Shown piece by piece: positions 26,971 to 36,871 of a stretch of DNA of 37,932 nucleotides. The DNA is from Legionella steigerwaltii (GTDB lineage Bacteria; Pseudomonadota; Gammaproteobacteria; Legionellales; Legionellaceae). The position numbers and the translations under genes are program-made. Where the stretch lies: positions 1 to 37,932 of the forward strand of contig NZ_LNYZ01000021.1 in assembly GCF_001468065.1 (NCBI RefSeq), written 5' to 3'. Within the stretch, counting starts at the first letter, position 1; each line of letters starts with the position of its first letter. Below the pieces are notes generated by a model. The model was given only the letters and a program-made list of their open reading frames with translations, was not told the origin of the DNA and did not search any database.

Positions 26971-28059
26971 ATGGCTTTTCACAAGAGTAAGGAAAAAAAG
27001 CTAAAAAACGTTGCCTCAGCTGCTCAAATTGATATGGGGATTCAAAGCGAACAGAACATTGTGGTTAAGACGGTATTGAGAATACCCGAGCTAACTAATA
27101 CGATTCTATTCTTTGCCCGAAGAAAACAACCTGAATCCGTAGTCTCTCAGCTGGGTTCCGTATCGAGACTTTTTTATTCTTTAACCAATCCACAGCGTAT
27201 TACAGAAAAATTATTAGTACATACGGCTCATGGTTGTGAAGAGAGGGTGAAAAAGTTATTTGAATTGACTCCATTTTCCCATATTCATTATCTAGCCGAG
27301 CGCGGTGACGTTACAGACTATTCAGGCCGTGAATTTTTTCATATTTCAGCATTTCAATATGCGTTATGGGCTATGGATATTCATATGTTGAATCTGATGT
27401 TGGACTGTCTGCAAAATACAGCCTATACCAAAGGAGGATACAAAATTGCTGAAGAACTGCGTATGCAATTATTGGAGCAGTATGATGAAGTGATGCAAGT
27501 AGGTATTTGTTACACGTTAGATGGTGTCGAAATAAAGGGAGAGCATCATTTTGATTTCCAACCACTTATCAATGCGATTCATCACTTCAGCGCTGGATTT
27601 CGGCTCTGGAATTGGGTACAACGAGCACAGCATTGGATTAATGGAGTCGGAAGGGAGCAACTTCGGATTCCAGCTCATGTAGCTCAAGAGTATTGTCGAC
27701 AAGATCGAGCTTTTTACCCTTGTCCAAAGTTTAACGAAGAGTATTTGCCTCGAGATTTGGAATTTTATAATTGGAGAACACGTGCTATTGAATCCTGGTG
27801 GCCCAAGGAAGGTCAAGCTTGTATCGGCCATGATTTTGCCATGTTACGTTCAACACATACCCGAGTCATGACTGTTGGTGCTGGTATACAGCAACATATA
27901 GGGCTGACTAATGCAGGGATGAATGCCCAACATGATGCTAATGCGTTAGCTGGCTTAAGCCAAACACGAATCAAAGAAGTTGCTTGCTTACGAGAACGGC
28001 TGTCAACGCCATTAAAAAAGGCAAAGCATAGTCCAGTAATAAAGTGCTCTTATTTGTAG
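26971..28059 (+). CDS. F-box-like / ankyrin-like protein, candidate effector
   Basis: A 362-aa soluble protein with AGGAG 7 nt before the ATG. Residues 36-72 (LRIPELTNTILFFARR then VSQLGSVSRLFYSLTN) resemble an F-box: a Pro-Glu-Leu start, an ILxF core and a closing LxxVSRxFYxL helix. Residues 81-145 (LLVHTAHGCEERVKKLFEL, then GDVTDYSGREFFHISAFQYA) look like degenerate ankyrin repeats, with a VTDYSGR...ISAFQYALWA block that I associate with a Legionella-restricted multigene family, from memory. The C-terminal half (PKFNEEYLPRDLEFYNW) is unrecognised. F-box effectors in Legionella attach to host SCF ubiquitin ligases via Skp1. The domain calls are by eye, and the effector role is inferred. Confidence 0.78.
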   Translation: MAFHKSKEKKLKNVASAAQIDMGIQSEQNIVVKTVLRIPELTNTILFFARRKQPESVVSQLGSVSRLFYSLTNPQRITEKLLVHTAHGCEERVKKLFELTPFSHIHYLAERGDVTDYSGREFFHISAFQYALWAMDIHMLNLMLDCLQNTAYTKGGYKIAEELRMQLLEQYDEVMQVGICYTLDGVEIKGEHHFDFQPLINAIHHFSAGFRLWNWVQRAQHWINGVGREQLRIPAHVAQEYCRQDRAFYPCPKFNEEYLPRDLEFYNWRTRAIESWWPKEGQACIGHDFAMLRSTHTRVMTVGAGIQQHIGLTNAGMNAQHDANALAGLSQTRIKEVACLRERLSTPLKKAKHSPVIKCSYL

Positions 28060-28068
28060 TACTGAAAA

Positions 28069-28177
28069 GTCACATTTGGCGCATCTTGAGTGTAAAGGAT
28101 TCTCAAAAATGCTCACATAGTTATCTATGCTGCGCTTTTTGAGAATCCTTTTTACTCAACCTGCACTCAAATCTAAC
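28069..28177 (+). repeat. Variable-stem hairpin element, copy 2
   Basis: A 109-nt hairpin. The 23-nt arms at 28087-28109 and 28136-28158 pair at 21 positions plus one possible G.U wobble. The tip is TGCTCA-CATAG-TTAT-CTATG-CTGCGC. The basal blocks are ATTTGGCGCATCTTGA and TCAACCTGCACTCAAATC. Compared with copy 1 (reverse-complemented) the tip matches at 23 of 26 positions and the basal blocks at 18 of 21 and 20 of 22, yet the intervening 20-21 nt stem strands are unrelated. It sits between convergent genes, as copy 1 does. Confidence 0.85.
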
Positions 28178-28190
28178 TTTTCCGGATGAT

Positions 28191-28811
28191 TCAATCATCA
28201 ATACCGCCAGGTGCGCCTTGAATTTTGATATCAAAATGATGGAGTAAGGTGATGACGTCTGGGAAGGAAAAAAGTGCTTGTTTGATTTTATTTTCATTCG
28301 GGTTAATTGTGTAATTGATGGCATTTGTAAAATCTGCAGCACTTAAATTGGTATGCAGAAACAGACTATTTAGCAAATCGGAGTCTACAAAACTCGCATG
28401 ACTCAAATTGGCTTCTCGGAAATCAATATCATGAGCTTTACATTCTTCAAGAATTAAGTTAGAGAGTTCTAATCCATAAAAACTGGAGTGGCTCAGGTTA
28501 CTGTTATAAAAATAGAGGGGGCTTGTCAGTTTGACTAAGGGCCAGCTTAATTCAGTCCAGTTTACCCCAATAAGTTTTGAGTTTTTAAAGGAAACTTCTG
28601 AGAATTTACAACTCGGAAATTTTGCCAGAGTCAGATCGCAGGATTCAAAATCGCAATCAGTGAATTTTGTATGGCTGAAAATAATGTCTATAAATTTGCA
28701 TTGTTTGAATTGGCAATTTTCAAAATCAATATGTTCGATTCGTTTCTTTTCAATGGTTAATTGCGTGAATGTTTGATTAATGTATGTGTTTTCATTAAAT
28801 GGAAGTGTCAT
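28191..28811 (-). CDS. Pentapeptide-repeat protein, McbG/Qnr-like
   Basis: A 206-aa right-handed quadrilateral beta-helix protein. Pentapeptide repeats with a central F or L run from about residue 27 to 165 (FENCQFKQCKF, FTDCDFESCDLTLAKF, CKFSEVSFKNSKL, FREANLSHASFVDSDL, TNLSAADF). A short break near residues 80-105 divides them into two coils, as in Qnr. The end (NPNENKIKQALFSFPDVITLL) resembles McbG and YjbI-type proteins, and the close (HHFDIKIQG) is reminiscent of the Qnr C-terminus. Qnr and McbG protect DNA gyrase from quinolones or microcin B17. Whether this protein does so is unknown, as many pentapeptide proteins have other roles. Its length is near that of Qnr (~218). Confidence 0.85.
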   Translation of the reverse strand: MTLPFNENTYINQTFTQLTIEKKRIEHIDFENCQFKQCKFIDIIFSHTKFTDCDFESCDLTLAKFPSCKFSEVSFKNSKLIGVNWTELSWPLVKLTSPLYFYNSNLSHSSFYGLELSNLILEECKAHDIDFREANLSHASFVDSDLLNSLFLHTNLSAADFTNAINYTINPNENKIKQALFSFPDVITLLHHFDIKIQGAPGGIDD

Positions 28812-28839
28812 ATTACTTTTCTCAAATTTAAATCAAAGT

Positions 28840-28918
28840 GTAGCCTGGGTGTGGCGCAGCGGAACCCGGGAATACTGTAGAACTGATCCCGGGTTCCGCT
28901 GCGCTGCACCCAGGCTAC
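28840..28918. repeat. GTAGCCTGGG palindromic hairpin, copy 3 (complete)
   Basis: A 79-bp inverted repeat with 31-nt arms at 28840-28870 and 28888-28918, two mismatches between them (GTGG in the left arm where the right arm implies GCAG), and a 17-nt loop. It lies between rmuC (ends 28944) and the pentapeptide gene. Confidence 0.9.
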
Positions 28919-28943
28919 CAAGCACTCAAGCTACAACTACATA

Positions 28944-30170
28944 TTAGCTCTCATTCAATGAGGTATCGGTCTCAATGAGTTCTAACTCATCCAACTCGAT
29001 ATCCACAGATTCGATTTTTTGGAAACGTGAGGTAATTTTTTTTGCAGAGGTATTTACCTCGCTGACATCTTGATGGGCTAAATTAATGTGTTTAGACAGT
29101 TTGTCCATTCGTTTTTCAAAACGTTGAAAATCATCTGCCAAAGCGTGTAAGTGTTTTTGTATGATATGAACTTGTTTACGAGTCGCATCATCTTTAAGCA
29201 CAGCCTTAGCTGTAGTCAGAACTGCCATTAATGTGCTTGGGGAAACAAGCCATACTTTTAATCTTTGAGAAAGAGAAATCAAATCTGGATAGTTGGCATG
29301 AATTTCTGCAAAAATGGATTCTGCAGGAATAAACATCATCGCACCATCTGTTGTTTCATTAGGGACGATGTATTTTTCTGCAATGTCTTTAATATGTTTT
29401 TGAATGTCTTGACGAAATTGCTGTTGCAGTGACTTCTTTTCACTCGACCCTGTATCAACGCTGATAAGCCGCTGGTAGGTTTCTAGAGGAAACTTGGCAT
29501 CAATAACCACATTACCCGTAGGCTCAGGCAAGAATAAAATACAATCAGCGCGCTTTTGATTGCTTAGTGTATATTGCATTTCAAAATGATTAGGGGGAAT
29601 CATATTGCTAATTAAGGTTTCGAGCTGTACCTCACCAAATGCGCCACGTGCTTTTTTATCAACCAACACATCTTGCAGACTGACCACATGATTCGATAGC
29701 TCAGTGATTTTCTTTTGTGCTTCATCAATGATCGTTAACCGTTTCACCACATCAATAAACGTTGCGGAAGTTTTTTCAAACCCTTCAGTTAATTTGTGAT
29801 TGACTTGTTGCGTTAACCCATGGAGATGATTGCGAATTTCTTCAGTAAGCAACTGTAAATGAGAGGTGAGTGAACTGGCATGTTGCTTAAAACTATGGTT
29901 TATTTGTTCTCGAACATCAGTCATTTGCTTTTGGACGGTATCGTGGATCAGCTGTTGTGTTATCAAATGTCCTTGAGCAATTTTCTCGCTTACATCCAAG
30001 TGCACTTGATGCAATTGTGTTGTAAATGCCTCAAGATTTTTTTCATGCAAATGTTCACTTAGTTTTCTTTGTTGATTTTGTTTTATCAAAAGCCAAATTA
30101 AGAATAGAAATTGGAGGGCTAAAGCACATGCTATGCCCTCAAGTAAAGTGATTGAAGATAAAAATTGCAT
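28944..30170 (-). CDS. rmuC: DNA recombination protein RmuC homologue
   Basis: A 408-aa protein with an N-terminal transmembrane helix (residues ~8-28, LEGIACALALQFLFLIWLLI), a long coiled-coil (about 30-165) and the RmuC nuclease-like domain: GAFGEVQLETLI, RADCILFLPEPTGNVVIDAKFPLETY, DGAMMFIPAESIFAEI and VWLVSPSTLMAVL. RmuC limits DNA inversions and rearrangements at inverted repeats in E. coli; the domain is related to restriction-endonuclease folds (the DAKFPLE region). It starts 3 nt after the stop of the DUF4785-like gene, so it is the last gene of a three-gene minus-strand cluster. Confidence 0.93.
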   Translation of the reverse strand: MQFLSSITLLEGIACALALQFLFLIWLLIKQNQQRKLSEHLHEKNLEAFTTQLHQVHLDVSEKIAQGHLITQQLIHDTVQKQMTDVREQINHSFKQHASSLTSHLQLLTEEIRNHLHGLTQQVNHKLTEGFEKTSATFIDVVKRLTIIDEAQKKITELSNHVVSLQDVLVDKKARGAFGEVQLETLISNMIPPNHFEMQYTLSNQKRADCILFLPEPTGNVVIDAKFPLETYQRLISVDTGSSEKKSLQQQFRQDIQKHIKDIAEKYIVPNETTDGAMMFIPAESIFAEIHANYPDLISLSQRLKVWLVSPSTLMAVLTTAKAVLKDDATRKQVHIIQKHLHALADDFQRFEKRMDKLSKHINLAHQDVSEVNTSAKKITSRFQKIESVDIELDELELIETDTSLNES

Positions 30171-30173
30171 TCA

Positions 30174-31355
30174 TTAGTCCAAAAGTTGACTGAGTTTAAT
30201 CGGCTGATCATAGTGATAAACCGTTTTTAATTGCCCGTAATCAGTAAGGTGCAAGTAACCGACTGAGAGCTGATCCTCTGCTAAATGCGCTGAATTGTCA
30301 AAACTAAATTTAATCGTTTGCTTTCCTGGAACAAGCCATTGCGCACTTTGCACTGTTTCAACAGGAACATTTTCACCTTTAGAGTTTTTCTTGTATAAGA
30401 TACTTTGTAACGCATACCGACTTGCAGTAGCCACATCTACGGTGGCTGCCAAAGTCAAAGGATTAGAAGCGATTTTCCTGATGCTCACTAGGCTTGCAGA
30501 AGGTACAGAATAGGAAAAAGCGACACGCCCACTGCGGTGAGTAGGGGTGTTGTCATCAAGTTCGCTAGATACATCTACTTCCATATACCAGTTATCTCCA
30601 TGAGTATTCTCATCAGAAGATAAAAGGGCACTGGCTTGGAATTGATTGCGTTTTATTTCTTTTACCTGGAGAGGAACTATTTGGTTATCAGGACCTATCA
30701 ATGAGGCGTTAATATCATCCACAGGATAGGAAGTTATATTATCTTTTAGAACAATGAGTGCATTAAATTGATCCCCATATTGATAGTGCAATTCGGAAGG
30801 TTCGATCTGCAAATAGATTAAGGAATATTTTTCAAAAACATGAATTAGATATTTGTTTGCATCAATTGAGGGATCTATTTGCTTGCTTTTGAGGATGAAA
30901 TTACCTGAGCCTAATTCCGGTTTGATTTGCAGTATGGTCTGATGTGACCCTATTTTGAGCGATTCGTCGATTGCCTCATCCTGACTATACAAAGAAGAAG
31001 CTTCTTTTATGCTCATGAATTGACTGGCGGCACTTTTTATTTCCAATGCAGGAACTGATTTGTTTTTTTGTAAAGGGATAATGCGCAGTACTGCTTCAGG
31101 TGAATGAATATCTAGGTTAATGCCTTGTTGTAATTGAGCAGCAGTTATTTGTTGATGGTAGCTGTAACTTTTTTGAATATTATTTGCAGTTTTACTTAAT
31201 GTGTTTTCGGAAATCTGCCAACGATCCTGCAAATTTTCATGAGATAAACTGCTGCAAATATCACAATCATAAGATTTAGTTGGATGTTGGGGTAAGGTAA
31301 ATGCATTGATTTGTGAGCAACAAAACAAAGACAATAAGGTAAGTGTAGTTCTCAT
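30174..31355 (-). CDS. Exported DUF4785-like protein
   Basis: 393 aa from the ATG at 31355, which has AAGGAG 9 nt upstream and overlaps the preceding gene's stop as ATGA. The frame extends 19 codons further but that extension lacks a ribosome site. The signal peptide MRTTLTLLSLFCCSQINA is followed by a CDIC (CxxC) motif, an N-terminal helical part and beta-sandwich-like domains (YLIHVFEKYSLIYLQIEP, SELDDNTPTHRSGRVAFSY). The overall look matches the DUF4785 family, known from Legionella, of unknown function; this is an assignment from memory and would need a domain search. Translational coupling to the exported hydrolase suggests they act together in the periplasm or outside the cell. Confidence 0.75.
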   Translation of the reverse strand: MRTTLTLLSLFCCSQINAFTLPQHPTKSYDCDICSSLSHENLQDRWQISENTLSKTANNIQKSYSYHQQITAAQLQQGINLDIHSPEAVLRIIPLQKNKSVPALEIKSAASQFMSIKEASSLYSQDEAIDESLKIGSHQTILQIKPELGSGNFILKSKQIDPSIDANKYLIHVFEKYSLIYLQIEPSELHYQYGDQFNALIVLKDNITSYPVDDINASLIGPDNQIVPLQVKEIKRNQFQASALLSSDENTHGDNWYMEVDVSSELDDNTPTHRSGRVAFSYSVPSASLVSIRKIASNPLTLAATVDVATASRYALQSILYKKNSKGENVPVETVQSAQWLVPGKQTIKFSFDNSAHLAEDQLSVGYLHLTDYGQLKTVYHYDQPIKLSQLLD

Positions 31356-32257
31356 TTTGCAACTCCTTTTAAATCTAAGGCAGAAATTAGTATTCTCTCT
31401 AATCCAAAACATGAATGGCGACTTTGATTGTGACTCAGTGTCGTTTCATCTTCTGTTTTTTGTTTGTCGTAAAACCAAACAGTACCTGCAGCGGCTTGTG
31501 AACTGCAATTTAAAAAGCCATCGGCACACGAATCTAAATAGACTTTAGCAATTTTTAAGCCGCTGTTAAGTAAATAACCGTTACAATAACTGGCTGAAGA
31601 AAGCGGTGAGGCGATTACGTCAGTCCCTATAACTGAATTAAACGGTACGGGCAGGGACGGTCGATTTTTAGTGCCAAATAAAAGTTCTTCATTATAGATG
31701 CTCATGTCACCAACGCGTTGTTGCTTGACGGCATCTCCTGTATAACCTAATAACCAGCTCAGACTGGCCTCAAAAATACCTCCATTGAGGAGAATGTCAG
31801 CAAGTGGGGTTCCGCCACTTGAAGGTGCCAGAGCGACAATATTCTTGATTTTGCTTTTGAGTCGCATGTACCGGCTGTCATAGGTTGGATTTGATACGAT
31901 CCAACGCATTACATTTGCACCATTGGAATGGGTGTAAAGAATTAAAGAGTCGATTTTATTACGATCTATAAAATCTAATAACTGACTTGCAGTACATCCT
32001 GCAGCCTCTTCATCCCACATATATTTACTGTAATCACAATGGACTACATAGTAGTTTCTGGGATTTGGAAGTGCACGAGCCATACTTTCAATAAAATCAG
32101 TTTTCCAATAGCCTCCATACGCATCTTCACGATGGTCATTTGTTCCATGAACAAATGCAATGCCTAAATTGACACGTCCATTAGACTGTGGAAGAGAGTA
32201 AATCAACGTGGAGAACAGAAAGAGAAATACTGTTATTAAGATACGTTTAAAATCCAT
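31352..32257 (-). CDS. Exported alpha/beta hydrolase (lipase/esterase-like)
   Basis: 301 aa from the ATG at 32257; an ATG 7 codons upstream (32278) is also possible, and neither has a strong Shine-Dalgarno sequence. The signal peptide MDFKRILITVFLFLFSTLIYS precedes the mature enzyme. The oxyanion region AFVHGTND and the nucleophile elbow YTHSNGANVMRW (S111) are clear, the elbow reading THSNG rather than GxSxG. A late histidine (NQSRHSCFG) and an Asp in YLDSCADGF could complete the triad. Several cysteines (HCDY, GCTA, SYCNG, DSCADG, NCSS) suggest disulphides in an exported enzyme. The substrate is unknown. It is coupled by a 4-bp overlap to the downstream DUF4785-like gene. Confidence 0.82.
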   Translation of the reverse strand: MDFKRILITVFLFLFSTLIYSLPQSNGRVNLGIAFVHGTNDHREDAYGGYWKTDFIESMARALPNPRNYYVVHCDYSKYMWDEEAAGCTASQLLDFIDRNKIDSLILYTHSNGANVMRWIVSNPTYDSRYMRLKSKIKNIVALAPSSGGTPLADILLNGGIFEASLSWLLGYTGDAVKQQRVGDMSIYNEELLFGTKNRPSLPVPFNSVIGTDVIASPLSSASYCNGYLLNSGLKIAKVYLDSCADGFLNCSSQAAAGTVWFYDKQKTEDETTLSHNQSRHSCFGLERILISALDLKGVAK

Positions 32258-32377
32258 TTTTATCACGCCCCGGTTCATGTTGAATCGACATGTATCTATA
32301 GCATATTTTTTAATGATAAACTAATGTTTTTAGGATAATTGCTTACCCTTTGATTGGTTATGAGTGTATTGGATATT

Positions 32378-32432
32378 GTAGCCTGGGTGCAGCGAAGTGG
32401 AACCCGGGTTACGGCTTTGCCTGCACCCAGGC
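32378..32432. repeat. GTAGCCTGGG element, copy 4 (degenerate)
   Basis: A left arm (GTAGCCTGGGTGCAGCGAAG...CCCGGG) is followed directly by a shortened right arm (GCCTGCACCCAGGC), with the central loop and part of the arm deleted. It is located in the divergent region between the exported hydrolase and ligA, about 50 bp before the ligA start. Confidence 0.8.
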
Positions 32433-32481
32433 GATGCATTCAAAAGCAATAACTCCTTTGGTGATTATACGGATGAGATGA

Positions 32482-34506
<2,025 letters not shown>

Positions 34507-34507
34507 A

Positions 34508-34670
34508 TGCCCTCACCCCTGCCCCTCTCCCACAAGTGGGAGAGGGGATATTTTGGTGATGAAATTTCTCTTAGATCCACAAGCTGAGAGGGGATATTTA
34601 GATGCTTAGTTAAATGAAACTTCCCTTCTCCCCTCGGGGGAGAAGGTGCCCGTTAGGGCGGATGAGGGGA
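34508..34670 (+). repeat. CCCTCTCCC hairpin pair, copy 3
   Basis: The first hairpin is CCCCTCTCCCAC-AA-GTGGGAGAGGGG (34522-34547), followed by ATATTTT, so it may terminate ligA. The second is CCTTCTCCCC-TCG-GGGGAGAAGG (34624-34646) and runs on into GTGCCCGTTAGGGCGGATGAGGGG. About 75 AT-rich nt lie between them. The same two blocks occur at 17521-17609. The element ends just before the ribosome site of the next gene and provides a spurious in-frame GTG at 34646. Confidence 0.75.
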
Positions 34671-34702
34671 CCTCCCAGGTGACTTTGAATAAGGATATTT
34701 TT

Positions 34703-36871
34703 TTGAATCGTATACAACGAATCGTTCTGATTGCTCTTCTTTTTAAGAGTGTTAGTTTCGCTTATGCCTGGTCTTGGGTTTTAAATAATCCATATCCTCA
34801 AAGTCAAGCAAATGGAACTATCTATTATTCATCATTTTCCGAACAACCTAAAACTTTGGACCCAGCCCTTTCTTACTCATTAAATGAGTACCTTTTTATT
34901 GCCCAAATTTATGAACCTTTATTGGGGTATGATTATTTGCACAGGCCATATCAGTTAACGCCATTAACTGCTGCGCAAATGCCTCAGATGAGATATCTTG
35001 ATATTCAAGGAAATCCATTACCTGAAAAAGGCGCGTCCCCTCCGGCCTTTAGTGTTTATACTCTAACAATTAAAAAAGGAATTTATTATCAGCCTCATCC
35101 AGCATTCGCCAAAGATAAGAACGGTACCTATCTTTATCATCAATTATCCCCTGATTATTTGGATGATGAAGGCATTAATCAATTATCTGACTTTAAACAC
35201 ACGGGTACGCGTGAATTGATTGTTGATGATTATATTTATCAAATAAAACGTTTGGCTAATCCCGCAGTCAGTTCATCAATCTATGGGTTAATGAGTGACT
35301 ATATTGTTGGTTTTAAAGAATATGGCAAAACGCTTCCTGGTGGTAATCAATATGTTGATTTACGCAAATATCCTTTAAAGGGGATTAAAAAATTGGATGA
35401 TTATTCTTTTGAGATTACTTTAAAGGGGGAATATATCCAATTTTTATTTTGGTTGGCGATGAATTTTTTTGCACCTGTGCCTTGGGAAGCCGATCTTTTT
35501 TACTCTCAACCAGGCATGGCGGATAAGAATATTACCTTGGGTTGGTATCCTGTAGGAACAGGGCCGTTTATGTTGGTTAAAAATAATCCTAATCGTAGAA
35601 TGGTACTGCAGAAAAACCCTAATTTCCGTGAAGATTATTATCCAAGTATCGGTTCTGATGAAGACAGAAAGCGAGGCTATTTGGATAATGCAGGGAAGCG
35701 ATTACCGTTAATTGAAAAAGCAATCTTTACTTTGGAAAAAGAATCCATTCCTCGCTGGAATAAATTTTTGCAAGGCTATTATGATAACTCTGCAATTGGT
35801 AACGACAGTTTTGATCAAGCCATTCACATCAATCAGTACGGTAAAGCAGAACTCACCTCAGAAATGCAAGAGAAGCAGATGTACCTGACCCAAACCTATC
35901 AGCCGAGCACTTACTATATGGGTTTTAATATGCTCGACAGTGTGGTCGGAGGCTCTAGCGAGCGTGCGCGAAAGTTAAGGCAGGCTATTTCAATCGCGGT
36001 AAATTATGATGAAAACATAGCCATTTTTTATAATGGACGAGGCTTGGCTGCCCAAGGACCAATCCCACCTGGTATTTTTGGCTATAGAGAAGGTAAAGAA
36101 GGAATTAATCCTTATGTTTATCAATGGATAGATGGTGAAGCAGTACGACGACCAATCAGTGATGCCCAAAAGCTTATGTCTGAAGCAGGATATCCTGATG
36201 GGATTGATCCGGTTACAAAAAATCATTTGATTTTGCATTATGATGTGACCACAACAGGTGGGCCTGAGGACAAAGCTTTATTTGATTGGATGCGTAAACA
36301 ATTTGCGCAGATAGGGATCGATTTGAACGTACGGGCAACTTTGTATAATCGTTTTCAAGAAAAAATGCGTACGGGCGATACGCAAATATTCAGTTGGGGA
36401 TGGGTCGCGGATTATCCAGATCCAGAAAATTTTTTATTTCAATTGTATGGTGAAAATGGCAAAGTAAAATTTGGCGGTGAAAATACTGCTAATTACCAAA
36501 ATCCAGAATTTGATCGCCTCTTTAATTTAATGAAAAATAGAGAAAATGATGCCCAAAGGCAGCAGATTATTGATACCATGATCAACGTTGCTCGGTATGA
36601 TGCTCCCTGGATATGGGGAATACATCCTGAAGAGTTTGTTTTATCACAGACTTGGGTTTCGCGCGTTAAAGCAAACACGATGTCTTTTGCAACATTAAAG
36701 TATACTGCGGTCAATGTGCCTCTACGAAATAAATTGAGGATGGCCTGGAATCAACCGATTTTTTGGCCGTTAGGGTTATTGTTTTTGCTTATTCTAATGC
36801 TGATTTTTCCTTTAATCATTGCTTATCGCAAGAAAGAAAAAAAACCGGCAGAAAGGGCTTATATATCATGA
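34703..36871 (+). CDS. Peptide-type ABC transporter substrate-binding protein with C-terminal membrane anchor
   Basis: 722 aa from the TTG at 34703, chosen because AAGGAT (34691-34696) sits 6 nt upstream and because it gives a clean signal peptide (NRIQRIVLIALLFKSVSFAYA). The in-frame GTG at 34646 lies inside a repeat. The body is a family-5 extracellular solute-binding protein (DppA/OppA type): SFSEQPKTLDPALSYSLNEY, VGTGPFMLVKNNPNRRMVLQ, LRQAISIAVNYDENI and GWVADYPDPENFLFQLYGENG. It is longer than DppA (~535 aa). The C-terminus is unusual: a TM helix (FWPLGLLFLLILMLIFPLII) followed by AYRKKEKK, which would tether it to the inner membrane. The stop overlaps the permease start (ATGA). Confidence 0.88.
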   Translation: MNRIQRIVLIALLFKSVSFAYAWSWVLNNPYPQSQANGTIYYSSFSEQPKTLDPALSYSLNEYLFIAQIYEPLLGYDYLHRPYQLTPLTAAQMPQMRYLDIQGNPLPEKGASPPAFSVYTLTIKKGIYYQPHPAFAKDKNGTYLYHQLSPDYLDDEGINQLSDFKHTGTRELIVDDYIYQIKRLANPAVSSSIYGLMSDYIVGFKEYGKTLPGGNQYVDLRKYPLKGIKKLDDYSFEITLKGEYIQFLFWLAMNFFAPVPWEADLFYSQPGMADKNITLGWYPVGTGPFMLVKNNPNRRMVLQKNPNFREDYYPSIGSDEDRKRGYLDNAGKRLPLIEKAIFTLEKESIPRWNKFLQGYYDNSAIGNDSFDQAIHINQYGKAELTSEMQEKQMYLTQTYQPSTYYMGFNMLDSVVGGSSERARKLRQAISIAVNYDENIAIFYNGRGLAAQGPIPPGIFGYREGKEGINPYVYQWIDGEAVRRPISDAQKLMSEAGYPDGIDPVTKNHLILHYDVTTTGGPEDKALFDWMRKQFAQIGIDLNVRATLYNRFQEKMRTGDTQIFSWGWVADYPDPENFLFQLYGENGKVKFGGENTANYQNPEFDRLFNLMKNRENDAQRQQIIDTMINVARYDAPWIWGIHPEEFVLSQTWVSRVKANTMSFATLKYTAVNVPLRNKLRMAWNQPIFWPLGLLFLLILMLIFPLIIAYRKKEKKPAERAYIS

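Noticed and set aside
34646..34702. GTG at 34646 as the start of the substrate-binding protein
   Set aside because: It lies in a repeat, has no ribosome site, and puts 19 hydrophilic residues before the signal peptide.
36763..36867. In-frame 35-codon extension upstream of the permease
   Set aside because: It lies within the substrate-binding protein gene; the ATGA overlap at 36868 gives the canonical permease N-terminus.
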